A stretch of DNA of 64,000 bases from Mesorhizobium sp. M4B.F.Ca.ET.203.01.1.1 (GTDB lineage: Bacteria; Pseudomonadota; Alphaproteobacteria; Rhizobiales; Rhizobiaceae). Positions 27,341 through 36,285 of this stretch are shown here, piece after piece. The translations under genes and the position numbers were made by a program. The notes under the pieces were generated by a model. That model had not been told where the DNA came from. It worked only from the letters and a program-made list of their open reading frames with translations, and did not search any database. The stretch lies in assembly GCF_004791025.1 (NCBI RefSeq), contig NZ_SRUO01000004.1:1-64000 (forward strand), given 5' to 3'. The stretch's first letter is position 1, and each line of letters starts with the position of its first letter.

Positions 27341-28045
27341 TCAGATCGCCCGTATGATGCCGCCGTCGACGCGGATGTTCTGGCCGGTGATGTAGCCGGC
27401 GCCATCGGAGGCGAGGAAGGCGATGGTGGCTGCGATCTCGTCGCTGGTGCCGTAGCGCTGCATCGGCACGCTGTCGCGCCGCTCCTCGGTGGCGGGCAGG
27501 CTGTCGATCCAGCCCGGCAGCACGTTGTTCATGCGCACATTGTCGGCGGCATAGGTGTTGGCAAAGATCTTGGTGTAGGCGGCAAGGCCGGCCCTGAACA
27601 CCGCCGAGGTCGGGAACATAGGGCTCGGCTCGACCACCCATGCCGTCGAGATGTTGATGATGGCCCCGGCCTTCTGCCTGACCATGTGGGGCGTCACGAT
27701 GCGCACCGGCCGGATGACGTTCATCAGGTAGACGTCGAGGCCGGTGTGCCACTGCTCGTCGGTGATCTCGAGGATCGGCGCGCGCGGCCCGTGGCCGCCG
27801 CTGTTGACCAAAACGTCGATGCGGCCGAAGCGCTCGAGCGTCAGGTCGGCGAGACGCTGCAGATCCTCATTCGACTGGTTGGATCCGGTGACGCCGAGAC
27901 CGCCGAGCTCGCTGGCCAGCGCCTCACCCTTGCCGGACGACGACAGGATCGCAACCTTGAAGCCGTCGGCGGCCAGGCGCTTTGCCGCCGCCGCGCCCAT
28001 GCCGCTGCCGCCGGCAACGACGACTGCCACTTTTTCTACACTCAT
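27341..28045 (-). CDS. Short-chain dehydrogenase/reductase with degenerate catalytic motif
   Basis: 234 residues. The cofactor motif is AGGSGMG (11-17), with NSGG at 81-84 in place of NNAG and Ser133 in NISTAW. The usual YxxxK pair is replaced by Ser147-x3-Arg151 (TSAVFRAG). The C-terminal ITGQNIRVDGG is normal. A few SDR groups share such SxxxR variants. Whether it reduces a substrate or is non-catalytic is open. It converges on the ABC operon and is divergent from the LysR gene. ATG 28045 has GGAAAGGAAGA upstream. Confidence 0.85.
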   Translation of the reverse strand: MSVEKVAVVVAGGSGMGAAAAKRLAADGFKVAILSSSGKGEALASELGGLGVTGSNQSNEDLQRLADLTLERFGRIDVLVNSGGHGPRAPILEITDEQWHTGLDVYLMNVIRPVRIVTPHMVRQKAGAIINISTAWVVEPSPMFPTSAVFRAGLAAYTKIFANTYAADNVRMNNVLPGWIDSLPATEERRDSVPMQRYGTSDEIAATIAFLASDGAGYITGQNIRVDGGIIRAI

Positions 28046-28119
28046 CGCATCTTCCTTTCCGGATTGGTTTTCGGCCCGTACCACCATTGATCACAACGTG
28101 TTATATTCGACTTTCGCTG

Positions 28120-28133
28120 CTGGTTCGAACCAG
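28120..28133. promoter_or_regulatory. 14-bp palindrome CTGGTTCGAACCAG in SDR/LysR divergent promoter
   Basis: A perfect 14-bp palindrome lies midway in the 122-bp gap between the divergent SDR and LysR genes. LysR regulators usually bind an interrupted dyad near their own promoter, so this is the natural candidate site. It also resembles the core of a tRNA T-arm, but no tRNA surrounds it. Confidence 0.45.
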
Positions 28134-28167
28134 AAAGCCTTAAATCGGACTGTAGAAAAACTACTCG

Positions 28168-29061
28168 ATGCCCGAAGCCTTCCTGCGCTTGCCACCGCTC
28201 AATGCGCTGCGCGCCTTCGAGGCGTCGGCGCGGCATCTCAACTTCCGCCTCGCCGCGCATGAGCTCAACGTGACGCAGGGCGCGGTGGCGCAGCACATCC
28301 GAGGGCTGGAGGCCAGCCTCGGCGCGAAACTGTTCGAGCGGCTGCCGCGCGGCCTGGCGCTCACCGACGAGGGCCGCACCTATGTGCCCAACATCCGCCG
28401 CGCCTTCGAGCTGATCTCGGAGGCGACGGTGCTGCTACGGCCGGAACCGGCGCGCCTGACGATCAGCGTGACGCCGAGCTTCGCCACCAAATGGCTGATC
28501 CCGAAGCTGCCGGAGTTCGTCGCGCACAATCCGCTGGTAGACCTGCGCATCCTCGCCACCGAAAGCCTGTCGAGCTTCCAGGCCGACGGCGTCGACATCG
28601 CGGTGCGGCAGGGCCGTCCTCCCTTCGGCCCAGGCCTCGTCGTCGACCTCCTGTTCCCGCAGCAAATCATCGCCGTCTGCAGCCCTGCCCTTTTGCCGCC
28701 CGGCGCCGGCGAAATCGCCGCGGCGGACATCCAGCAGCATGTCCTGCTGCATGACGGGCACAATCTGTGGCCGGAATTCATGGAAAAGGCGCTCGGCCTG
28801 AAGATGGCGAAGGAGGTCAAGCGCATGCGCTTCAACCAGACGGCGCTGGCGATCGACGCGGCGATCGCCGGCCAGGGCATCGCGCTTGCCAGCCGCTTCC
28901 TGGTCGCCGCCGACCTTGCCGCCGGACGGCTGGCGCAGCCGGTCCAGGGAGACATGCGCGGCACCCAGGATTTCCACGTCGTCATGCCGCGCAGGCAGCG
29001 GCATCCCGAACCGACGCAAGCCGTCCGGCAATGGCTGCTGGATGCGAGCGACGCGGGCTGA
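28168..29061 (+). CDS. LysR-family regulator (GcvA-like)
   Basis: 297 residues. The N-terminal winged HTH reads LPPLNALRAFEASARHLNFRLAAHELNVTQGAVAQHI in two conserved runs, the form seen in GcvA/AmpR-type proteins. The LysR substrate-binding domain starts near residue 90 (LTISVTPSFATKWLIPKL). The protein probably controls the divergent SDR and perhaps the ABC operon. Inducer unknown. Confidence 0.9.
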   Translation: MPEAFLRLPPLNALRAFEASARHLNFRLAAHELNVTQGAVAQHIRGLEASLGAKLFERLPRGLALTDEGRTYVPNIRRAFELISEATVLLRPEPARLTISVTPSFATKWLIPKLPEFVAHNPLVDLRILATESLSSFQADGVDIAVRQGRPPFGPGLVVDLLFPQQIIAVCSPALLPPGAGEIAAADIQQHVLLHDGHNLWPEFMEKALGLKMAKEVKRMRFNQTALAIDAAIAGQGIALASRFLVAADLAAGRLAQPVQGDMRGTQDFHVVMPRRQRHPEPTQAVRQWLLDASDAG

Positions 29062-29072
29062 AGCTCCGTGCC

Positions 29073-29492
29073 CTAAAAGCTGATCTCCACCGCCGCCGCA
29101 CTCCGCTTCGCCTCGCCATGGAACACCGCCTCGATGTTGTTGCCGTCGGGGTCGAGCAGGAAGGCAGCGTAGTAGCCGGGGTGGTAAGGGCGCTCGCCGG
29201 GCGCGCCGTTGTCCTCGCCGCCGGCCGCAAGTCCCGCCTTGTACCAGGCGACGACCATGGCGCGGTCCTTGGCCTGGAAGGCGAGATGATGGCGGCCGGT
29301 GAGCACGCCCTGGGCGGCGCGGCTGTCAACGCTGGAGACGAATAGTTCATCGGCCCAGAAGTAATCCTCGGCCTCGCCGCCGACCGGGATGCCCAGCACG
29401 TCGAACGCCGCGCCGTAGAAGCGCCGGCTGGCCTTCAGGTCGCGCACCACAAGCTGGATGTGGTCGATGAGCCGGCCGCGATAGAGTTCCAT
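29073..29492 (-). CDS. VOC-family protein (glyoxalase/bleomycin-resistance fold)
   Basis: 139 residues, one vicinal-oxygen-chelate domain. It opens IDHIQLVVRDLKASRRFYGAAFDVLGI and closes GYYAAFLLDPDGNNIEAVFHG. Putative metal ligands are His at the start (DHIQ), His in RHHLAFQA and Glu in NNIEAV. It may bind or transform a small molecule; no substrate assigned. AGGAGGCTCTCC sets ATG 29492. The 292-bp gap to the MFS gene at 29785 shows nothing recognisable. Confidence 0.85.
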   Translation of the reverse strand: MELYRGRLIDHIQLVVRDLKASRRFYGAAFDVLGIPVGGEAEDYFWADELFVSSVDSRAAQGVLTGRHHLAFQAKDRAMVVAWYKAGLAAGGEDNGAPGERPYHPGYYAAFLLDPDGNNIEAVFHGEAKRSAAAVEISF

Positions 29493-29784
29493 GGAGAGCC
29501 TCCTGTTTTGACTGGTCAATCATCTAGAAGGGACCAACCTCCGGTCAATGTCGGGTATTGCATGCTACTGACACTAGAGAAGACGATGGGGCGGAGGAGG
29601 TGTGAAGCAACGCAGCTTTTCAGGCGGCAGCAAAAATCACCCGTGCCAAAAATCTGATTAAAAAATGCAACCGGATTGTCGGATTGCTGCCAGTGCCAAC
29701 GTCCTTCGGACGCAAGCGGCGTGACGAAGCTCGAAAAAGGCGCGCCGTGTCGACAAACTCTAGCTTCCGGCATGGGAGAAGAAC

Positions 29785-30993
29785 ATGAAGCTTTCCTATC
29801 GTTGGGTCATCGTCGCGGCTGGCGCGCTGATGACTTGCGTCGCCATCGGCGCGATGTTTTCGCTGGCGATCTTTCTCGAGCCGATGTCGCTCGACACCGG
29901 CTGGTCGCGCGCCGGCATATCGAGCGCAATGACGCTGAATTTTCTGGTGATGGGTCTCGGCGGCTTCGCCTGGGGCGCCATCTACGATCGCGTCGGCGCC
30001 CGCCCCGTCGTCTTCGCCGGTGCGCTGCTTCTGGGGCTGGCGCTGGTGCTGGCCAGCCGCACCGGCTCGCTCACCGTCTTCCAGCTCACCTATGGCGTCC
30101 TCGTCGGGCTCGCGGCCAGTGCCTTCTTCGCGCCGATGATCGCGCTCACCACCGCCTGGTTCGACACCAACCGCAGCCTCGCCGTGTCGCTGGTATCGGC
30201 CGGCATGGGCGTGGCGCCGATGACCATCTCGCCCTTCGCGCGCTGGCTGATCACCGCCTATGACTGGCGTGCGGCCATGTTCGACATCGGTGTCATGGCT
30301 TGGGTGCTGCTGCTGCCCGTCGCCTTTCTGGTGCGACAGCCGCCGGCGGCGGTCGCGGCAACCGATGGCGCGCCGGCACCCGCCACCGACGATCCCGGCA
30401 TGAGCGTCGGCCAGGCGCTGCGTTCGCCGCAATTCCTGGTGCTCGGCATGACCTTCTTCGCCTGCTGCGCGGCGCATTCCGGCCCCATCTTCCACATGGT
30501 GAGCTATGCCATGGCCTGCGGCGTGGCGCCGATGGCCGCCGTCTCGATCTACAGCGTCGAGGGCCTCGCCGGCCTCGGCGGGCGCCTGCTCTACGGCGTG
30601 CTCGGCGACCGGCTCGGCGTCAAGCCGGTGCTGATCACCGGGCTCCTCATCCAGGCCGCGGTGATCTCGGCCTATCTCGCGGTCAGCCGGCTCGAACAGT
30701 TCTATGTGCTGGCCGTCATCTTCGGCGCCACCTATGGCGGCGTCATGCCTCTCTACGCGGTGCTGGCGCGCGAATATTTCGGGCCGCGCATCATCGGCAC
30801 CGTGTTCGGCGCCGCCACCATGCTGTCCAGCCTCGGCATGGCGTTCGGGCCTCTGGCCGGCGGCATGATCTATGACGCCTATGCCAGCTATTCCTGGCTG
30901 TTCATCGGCTCGGCGCTGGTCGGGCTGGGCGCCGCAGGCATCGCGATTGCCTTCCCGCCGCAACCGAGCCGGCAGCGGCTGCAAATGGCGTAA
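29785..30993 (+). CDS. MFS transporter (monocarboxylate/oxalate-formate antiporter-like)
   Basis: 402 residues with twelve predicted helices, starting SYRWVIVAAGALMTCVAIGAM and with a central cytoplasmic loop around 190-215 (ATDGAPAPATDDPGMSV). The loop between helices 2 and 3 (GAIYDRVGARPVV) carries the MFS signature. Members of this subfamily move carboxylates; the substrate here is unknown. GGGAGAAGAAC precedes the ATG. A strong hairpin follows the stop. Confidence 0.88.
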   Translation: MKLSYRWVIVAAGALMTCVAIGAMFSLAIFLEPMSLDTGWSRAGISSAMTLNFLVMGLGGFAWGAIYDRVGARPVVFAGALLLGLALVLASRTGSLTVFQLTYGVLVGLAASAFFAPMIALTTAWFDTNRSLAVSLVSAGMGVAPMTISPFARWLITAYDWRAAMFDIGVMAWVLLLPVAFLVRQPPAAVAATDGAPAPATDDPGMSVGQALRSPQFLVLGMTFFACCAAHSGPIFHMVSYAMACGVAPMAAVSIYSVEGLAGLGGRLLYGVLGDRLGVKPVLITGLLIQAAVISAYLAVSRLEQFYVLAVIFGATYGGVMPLYAVLAREYFGPRIIGTVFGAATMLSSLGMAFGPLAGGMIYDAYASYSWLFIGSALVGLGAAGIAIAFPPQPSRQRLQMA

Positions 30994-31006
30994 GCATCAA
31001 AAGACA

Positions 31007-31039
31007 GTCGGCGGTTCCATTCTTCACGGAACCGCCGAC
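31007..31039 (+). terminator. 12-bp stem-loop after the MFS gene
   Basis: GTCGGCGGTTCC (31007-31018) and GGAACCGCCGAC (31028-31039) form a perfect 12-bp stem with a 9-nt loop, fourteen bases after the MFS stop. No T-run follows on the plus strand, though the minus-strand side has TTTT. It is likely a transcript-end or boundary hairpin. Confidence 0.6.
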
Positions 31040-31147
31040 CGGTGGCGCGAAATCCATTTGCCGGACGCCTGCGAGTGTGAAAGGCTCCGCAAGAGACGCC
31101 GCATCCGATGAATGTCGGCACGATCCCATGGTCCGGGAGACATTGCA

Positions 31148-31783
31148 GTGACCGCAAGCTTGGAAGCCGAAGACGCCAGGAGTTGGTCCACCCTGCTGGT
31201 CGCGGCGGAAAAAGGCGACGCGGAGGCCGTGCGCGCGGAGCTTTCCGCCGGTGCGGACATCAACCAGAGCGACGAAGGCGGCTGGTCGGCGCTGCACCTT
31301 GCCGCCCACAATGCCCGCCTCGCAGTGCTCGAAGCCTTGATCGCGCAGCCGGAAATCGACGTCAATTCCCGGAACAAGTGGAAGAGCACGCCGCTCAGCC
31401 TGGCCGCAGCCAAGGGTCACTACGACTGCATCCTGGCGCTGGCGGGACATCCTCGGATCGATATCAATGCCCGCGCCGACTACTATGGCAGGACGGCGCT
31501 GATCGAGGCGGCAAGGAACGGGCATCTCGATGTCGTCAAGCTGCTCGTGGGGCATGGCGCGGACGTCAATCTGGCCGACAAGACGGGGCGAAACAGCGCG
31601 CTCATCGAGGCCATCAAGGGACGCCACTACGAGGTCGCCGAGTATCTGCTGGAATCCAGGAAAGTGAACTTCCTCAACAAGGACATGCGGCTCAACGCAT
31701 TGATCTGGGCCGGCAGCACCCGCAACGCCCAACTCATCGAGACATTGGACGCCGCGATCCACACCTTCTTCGAGGGCAAGTGA
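31148..31783 (+). CDS. Ankyrin-repeat protein
   Basis: 211 residues made of about five ankyrin repeats (EGGWSALHLAAHNARLAVLEALI; KSTPLSLAAAKGHYDCIL; GRTALIEAARNGHLDVVKLLV), a protein-interaction scaffold. No signal peptide or other domain. The frame is open to an ATG at 31112, but the GTG at 31148 has GGGAG eight bases upstream and begins where the sequence becomes protein-like, so it is preferred. Partner unknown. Confidence 0.8.
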   Translation: MTASLEAEDARSWSTLLVAAEKGDAEAVRAELSAGADINQSDEGGWSALHLAAHNARLAVLEALIAQPEIDVNSRNKWKSTPLSLAAAKGHYDCILALAGHPRIDINARADYYGRTALIEAARNGHLDVVKLLVGHGADVNLADKTGRNSALIEAIKGRHYEVAEYLLESRKVNFLNKDMRLNALIWAGSTRNAQLIETLDAAIHTFFEGK

Positions 31784-31854
31784 GCGCAGGACCGACCGCG
31801 ATCCACATGTCCTGACGCAGGACGAACCCGCCGTGCACTGTTCGGTGGCAGGCG

Positions 31855-32151
31855 TCAGGCCGGCGGCACGCCCTCGGTCGCGATGATGCGCGTGTTGGCG
31901 CAGCGGAAGCGGATCTGCTTCAGCCGCTCGTACTCAGGCGAGTCGTACCAGGCGGTCAGCGCCGCCATGTCGGGGAATTCGATGATGACCAGACGGTGCG
32001 GCTCCCAGTCGCCCTCCAGCACCCGGGTCAAGCCGCCGCGCGCCAGATACCGCCCGCCATGACGCGCTTCCGTCGCCGGAACCTCGCGCCGGTATTCATC
32101 GAACATGGCGGCGTCGGTGACGTCGACATCGGCAATGAGATAGGCAGCCAT
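31855..32151 (-). CDS. DUF1330 family protein
   Basis: 98 residues of ferredoxin-like fold typical of DUF1330: AAYLIADVDVTDAAMFDEY at the start, GGRYLARGG in the middle, and the family's RLVIIEFPDMAALTAWYDSPEY. Function of the family is not established. It follows the GNAT gene on the same strand with 15 bases between, so the two are probably co-transcribed. Confidence 0.88.
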   Translation of the reverse strand: MAAYLIADVDVTDAAMFDEYRREVPATEARHGGRYLARGGLTRVLEGDWEPHRLVIIEFPDMAALTAWYDSPEYERLKQIRFRCANTRIIATEGVPPA

Positions 32152-32166
32152 TCCAGTCCCTCCTTC

Positions 32167-32703
32167 TCAAATCGTCTTCCACATCATCAGGATCGGCACC
32201 GGCGCGCCGCCGCGATCGTCGTGGATCGTCTCGCCCGGCTGGTAGCCGCAGGCCCGGTAGAGCGGCTCCCCGGCCATCGTCGCGCCGAGCTCGACACGGC
32301 GAAAGCCCTCTGCCCTCGCCGCATTTTCGCAGAGCGAAAGGATGAGGCGGCCGACGCCGCGCCGCACGAAATCGGGATGCGTGTACATCGCCCTGACTCG
32401 CGCCGCGTCGGTGGCGGGATCGAGCAATGCCGCGCTGCGCCCCGGCGTCCTGTCGCCGCCATAAAGCGTGGCGCGCCGGCTCCAGCCGCCGCAGCCCGCC
32501 AGCGCTCCTCCGCATGTGACGACAAAATAGGTTCCGTCGTCGATAAGCTGCGTGTCCAGGCCCATGATGGCGCGGCTGGATTCGATCTGGGCATCATTCA
32601 GGAAGGGTTTTTGCAGCTCGCCGATCGCCAGCGCCATCAGCGCCGAAATCGCCGCGATGTCGTCGCGCGTGGCTGTCCGGTACTGTAACTCCTGGCCAGA
32701 CAT
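32167..32703 (-). CDS. GNAT-family N-acetyltransferase
   Basis: 178 residues. Acetyl-CoA motif A is RAMYTHPDFVRRGVGRLILSLCE, and motif B includes GEPLYRACGYQPGE. The insertion around CGGALAGCGGWSRRATLYGG is common in this uncharacterised subgroup. Substrate unknown. ATG 32703 (MSGQELQYR) starts the homology; a five-residue extension is possible. First gene of a two-gene unit with the DUF1330 protein. Confidence 0.85.
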   Translation of the reverse strand: MSGQELQYRTATRDDIAAISALMALAIGELQKPFLNDAQIESSRAIMGLDTQLIDDGTYFVVTCGGALAGCGGWSRRATLYGGDRTPGRSAALLDPATDAARVRAMYTHPDFVRRGVGRLILSLCENAARAEGFRRVELGATMAGEPLYRACGYQPGETIHDDRGGAPVPILMMWKTI

Positions 32704-32785
32704 TTGCGGGAATGCCAAAGTGTCATTGAGGGGTCGTAATTTATATTAGTGCATACTCATATCAAAGGGCCGGCATCCAAGGCTT

Positions 32786-33349
32786 TCAAGCGCCTGGCGC
32801 CACCGTTGTCGCCACCACCCAGCGGTGCTTGCCGATCTGACGAGCGCGGCGAAAGCCCTTCTTCTCGAACATCGCCAGCGTGCCGTTGTGCAGGAAGGCG
32901 CCGGCGACCTTCCGGCCTTGCGCGTCCTCGGGATAGCTTTCCACCGTTCCGCCGCCGAGGCGGGCGATTTCGCCGAGCGCACCTGCCAGCGCGGCGGCGG
33001 CCACGCCTTCGCCGCGACGCGCCTTGTCGATGAAGAAGCAGGTGATGCGCCAGTCGGGAAGGACCTTCAGCCCTTCCTCATAGGCGCGCCGGTGCTTGAT
33101 GCGCGGCAATTCGTCGGTCGGCCCGAACTGGCACCAGCCGACGCAGGCCGCGCCGTCGAAAACAAGCGCGGCATGCGTGCTTCCGTCCCGGACCCTTGCC
33201 TGCTTGGCGGCGCGGTTGCCGCCGGCGCCGTTGCCCTTGGCATGGAAGGCCATGCACCAGCAGCCGCCCCAAACGCCATTGTGGCGCTCGACCAGCGCGG
33301 CGAACTCCGGCCAGGTTGTTTCGTCGAGGGGTTTTACGCTGAAGCTCAT
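32786..33349 (-). CDS. GNAT-like acetyltransferase with Cys-rich N-terminus
   Basis: 187 residues. The first third carries WGGCWCMAFHAKGNG, a tryptophan/cysteine motif seen in a small GNAT subgroup. The GNAT core has CFFIDKARRGEGVAAAALAGAL (acetyl-CoA loop) and GTLAMFEKKGF. No substrate is known. It stands alone between the GNAT at 32167 and the antiporter gene. Confidence 0.8.
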   Translation of the reverse strand: MSFSVKPLDETTWPEFAALVERHNGVWGGCWCMAFHAKGNGAGGNRAAKQARVRDGSTHAALVFDGAACVGWCQFGPTDELPRIKHRRAYEEGLKVLPDWRITCFFIDKARRGEGVAAAALAGALGEIARLGGGTVESYPEDAQGRKVAGAFLHNGTLAMFEKKGFRRARQIGKHRWVVATTVAPGA

Positions 33350-33496
33350 CGTGGTTCCTCAAAGCCAGCGATAGCCGTTTTGAAGGTTCGCGCCTCAGTT
33401 CCGGAACAGGCGGCAAATCCCGACATCATCAGCGTCGTCCCTTCGAATGGGTAAGGCGAATGAAGGCGTCGACAATCGGGACGCGGGCTGGGCCTG

Positions 33497-35794
33497 TCAA
33501 CCGCTGATGGAGCGCCCCGCCTCCCTCCCCTCGTCGTCGCGGCGCAGCCGCGCGTCGGAGATCAGCATCACCGGGCACGGGCAGCGCTGCAGCACGTCGC
33601 TCGTCGTCTCGCCGAAGATGAGTTCGTCGCCCGGCCGCCGCGCCACGCCCATGACGATCAACGCCACCCTCCTGCCAGCCTGGCGGGCAATGGCATCGGC
33701 GGCGGCGGCCCTGCTGCGGATGGCGGTCTCGATCTCGACGCCATAGCGGTCGGCAAGCTCGACAATGTCCTTAAGCACAGCCTCCCTACGGCGATGCGAG
33801 ACGGTGTCACGCGGTTCGTCGCGGCCGACCCGCGCAACATAGAGCATCTTGACCGGCGCCCCGGTGACAGCGGCAATGGCAAGCGCGAGCTCGGCGCCAC
33901 GGCGGGCGACCGAAGTGCCATTGACCGGCACCAGGATCTTGCCTGATCCCGGGCCGAGCCTCGGCATCTGCCGGCCGGCGCCGGCGGGCTTCAGCACCAG
34001 ACAGAGCGGGCCGTCGAAGGCGCCGGCGATGTCGTTCAAGCGATGCGAGAAGCTGCCCTTTGAAGTCACCGCACGGCCGAGCCCGATGAGCAGCACGCCG
34101 TAGCCTTTGCGGGCTTCCTTCGCCACCGCCTCGGCCGACAGCGGCGCTTCGTGCCGGCGACGGGTGACGGGGGCCTCGCGGGCCGGCTCCTGGTCGGCCT
34201 GGAGTGCCGCCTCGCGGCCTTCCTCGGCGCCCCGCTCGATCTCGTCCAGATGCGCCGCCTCGTCGGGCTCGGCTTCGCTCTCGCCGCTGGCATGCAGCAC
34301 CGTCATCGGCTTGCCGGCCCCGACCACGCCGGCAAGGTAGGCGGCGAAGCGGCCGACCACGCCCTCGTCGACGACCACAAGCAGCCGCTCCAGATTGGCG
34401 ATGAAGCCGCGCTGGTCGACCTCCTCGCGCTCCAACCGCTTCTTCTCCGCCTCGCCGATCGACAGGCGCCCCAGCGCCCAGCGTAGCGTCGGCGGCATCG
34501 CCAAAGTGGTGATGACGGCCATGGTCACGATCATGGTGAAGAGGTTGTGCGAGAGCACGCCTATCGACAGGCCGATCGAGGCGACGATGACTTCGGTCGA
34601 GCCGCGCGCGTTCATGCCGCAGCCGACGGCGATGCCCTCGGCACGGCTCATGCCGGCGAGTTCCGCGCCGATGAAGGCGCCGGCAAACTTGCCGATGCTG
34701 GCAATAGCGACCAGCGCCACTGTAAGCAGTGCCAGCTGCGGATCGACGAGCACGGTAAGATCCGTCGACAGACCGGCGACGCCGAAGAACACCGGCATGA
34801 ATAGCGCAGTGATGACGCCGCGCAACTGGCCCTCGATGTGGCGCGACAGGATCGGCGACTCGCCGACCAGTATGCCGGCGACAAAGGCGCCGAGCACGGT
34901 GTGGACGCCGATCAGGTCGGTGATCAGCGCCATGGCGCCCATGATGGCGAGGATGATGGTGACGACGGCATATTCGCTGTGGAAATTGTCATTGGTCCAG
35001 CGGATGGCGTCGAAGACGATGCGGCGGCCGAGCGTGAATGAAAACGCCATGAAGGCGGCGACGCCTAATATCGTGAAGGCAAGGCTGCTCACCTCGACGC
35101 GGCCATGGGTAGCGATGCCGATGGTAATCGCGATGATCACCCAACCGATCGTGTCCTCGATGATTGCCGACGAGACGATGGTCTGGCCGAGGTCGCGGCG
35201 CATGAAGTTCATCTCGCGCACCACCATGGCGACGATCTTAACCGAGGAGATCGACAGCGCGGTGCCGAGGAACAGGCCTGCGACGATGCGCTCGCCGCCT
35301 GGGGCGAGCAGCGTCGCAGGCATGAACTGCGCCGCAGCGAAGCCGATCACGAAGGGCACCGCCACGCCGGCTGCGGAGATGGAGAAGCAGGCGCGGCCGA
35401 CCCTGCGCACCAGCTTGAGGTCGGTTTCCATGCCGGTGAGCAAAAGCAGCATCAGCACGCCGAGCTGGGCCACGGCATTGATCATGCTTTTCTGGCTGGC
35501 ATCGCCGGAAAAGACCACCCGTTCCCCCTCCGGCCACAGCCAGCCGAGCAGCGAGGGGCCGAGCAGGATGCCGGCGATGAGCTGGCCCATCACGGCAGGC
35601 TGGCCGAAGCGTTCGAGCAGTTCGCCGAGACCGCGTCCGACGAGAAGCAAAAGGATGATCTCGAGAACGAAGACCCCCTCGCTCGACATGCCGGTCTTCT
35701 CGGCGCCCCAAGCCATGGCCGGCGTGACCAACAGCGTCATTGCCGCAATAGCGACCGACCGGTGCCTGTTTGGCAGGAAGGACAAGACTCGCAC
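33497..35794 (-). CDS. CPA2 cation/proton antiporter fused to a Usp domain
   Basis: 765 residues. A likely signal-type N-terminus (to about residue 31) is followed by twelve or so transmembrane helices of the Na+/H+ exchanger (Kef) superfamily (VMGQLIAGILLGPSLLGWLWPEG; DLIGVHTVLGAFVAGILVGES). Cytoplasmic sequence from about 480 on includes a charged linker and a C-terminal UspA-like domain (KILVPVNGTSVARRGAELAL; LIVMGVARRPGDELIFGETTS). It should export cations under control of the nucleotide-binding tail. The GTG at 35794 is the only start giving the whole signal region. Confidence 0.88.
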   Translation of the reverse strand: MRVLSFLPNRHRSVAIAAMTLLVTPAMAWGAEKTGMSSEGVFVLEIILLLLVGRGLGELLERFGQPAVMGQLIAGILLGPSLLGWLWPEGERVVFSGDASQKSMINAVAQLGVLMLLLLTGMETDLKLVRRVGRACFSISAAGVAVPFVIGFAAAQFMPATLLAPGGERIVAGLFLGTALSISSVKIVAMVVREMNFMRRDLGQTIVSSAIIEDTIGWVIIAITIGIATHGRVEVSSLAFTILGVAAFMAFSFTLGRRIVFDAIRWTNDNFHSEYAVVTIILAIMGAMALITDLIGVHTVLGAFVAGILVGESPILSRHIEGQLRGVITALFMPVFFGVAGLSTDLTVLVDPQLALLTVALVAIASIGKFAGAFIGAELAGMSRAEGIAVGCGMNARGSTEVIVASIGLSIGVLSHNLFTMIVTMAVITTLAMPPTLRWALGRLSIGEAEKKRLEREEVDQRGFIANLERLLVVVDEGVVGRFAAYLAGVVGAGKPMTVLHASGESEAEPDEAAHLDEIERGAEEGREAALQADQEPAREAPVTRRRHEAPLSAEAVAKEARKGYGVLLIGLGRAVTSKGSFSHRLNDIAGAFDGPLCLVLKPAGAGRQMPRLGPGSGKILVPVNGTSVARRGAELALAIAAVTGAPVKMLYVARVGRDEPRDTVSHRRREAVLKDIVELADRYGVEIETAIRSRAAAADAIARQAGRRVALIVMGVARRPGDELIFGETTSDVLQRCPCPVMLISDARLRRDDEGREAGRSISG

Positions 35795-35970
35795 CCCTCG
35801 ATTATTGCGAACGACAACGGTTTGGCGCGCCTATCGGTTGCACCGCCGCGTGGCGCGGAAACGACTGGCGGCAACGCGGACAATTCGATTCAAATGCGGC
35901 TGTGGATGTTTGCTTTCGGGTAAAGCGACTCAAGCATCTTCGCGGCACGGCGGGCAATAAGGAGAAGCTA

Positions 35971-36174
35971 ATGAAAAGCGACTTTGCCGCCGCTCGTCTG
36001 CACCTCGAGCGGGCCGGCCACTATCTGCGCGGCGATGACGAAGCCAGCCACACGACGCTTGCGGCGCTCGATCTCATGATAGAAGCAATCACGGTGGCCC
36101 AGTACAGCCGCCATTCGGCCGATGTGGTGGAATTTCCGGGACCGGCCGCGAGGAAAATCTCCTACCAGGGCTGA
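35971..36174 (+). CDS. Small hypothetical protein (67 aa)
   Basis: 67 residues, mostly helical: DFAAARLHLERAGHYLRG, then ALDLMIEAITVAQYS, with a short polar end. No family recognised. AAGGAGAAGCTA before the ATG gives clear support for translation. It lies 110 bp before the DUF2270 gene, and a stress promoter lies between them. Confidence 0.65.
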   Translation: MKSDFAAARLHLERAGHYLRGDDEASHTTLAALDLMIEAITVAQYSRHSADVVEFPGPAARKISYQG

Positions 36175-36200
36175 AGCCGGCCTTCCGACATCCACGCGCG

Positions 36201-36225
36201 GGAACGTTTCAGTGTGCCGCGCGTT
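36201..36225 (+). promoter_or_regulatory. EcfG-type general stress promoter (GGAAC-N16-CGTT)
   Basis: GGAAC at 36201-36205 and CGTT at 36222-36225 with a 16-base spacer match exactly the -35/-10 consensus of EcfG sigma-factor promoters controlled by PhyR/NepR in Alphaproteobacteria. It points right and ends 60 bases before the ATG of the DUF2270 gene. Confidence 0.65.
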
Positions 36226-36285
36226 GTTGTCATCGGGGTGATGGCCGGCCATTTCCGCCGGCCATTGCATTTGGATGGCAAGGGG

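Noticed and set aside
28120..28133. T-arm-like GGTTCGAACC suggesting a tRNA
   Set aside because: No acceptor stem, anticodon arm or CCA region surrounds it; it is a simple palindrome between divergent genes.
29620..30984. 454-codon minus-strand frame opposite the MFS gene
   Set aside because: His/Arg/Gly/Asp-rich antisense reading with no family resemblance; the plus strand has twelve helices and a ribosome-binding site.
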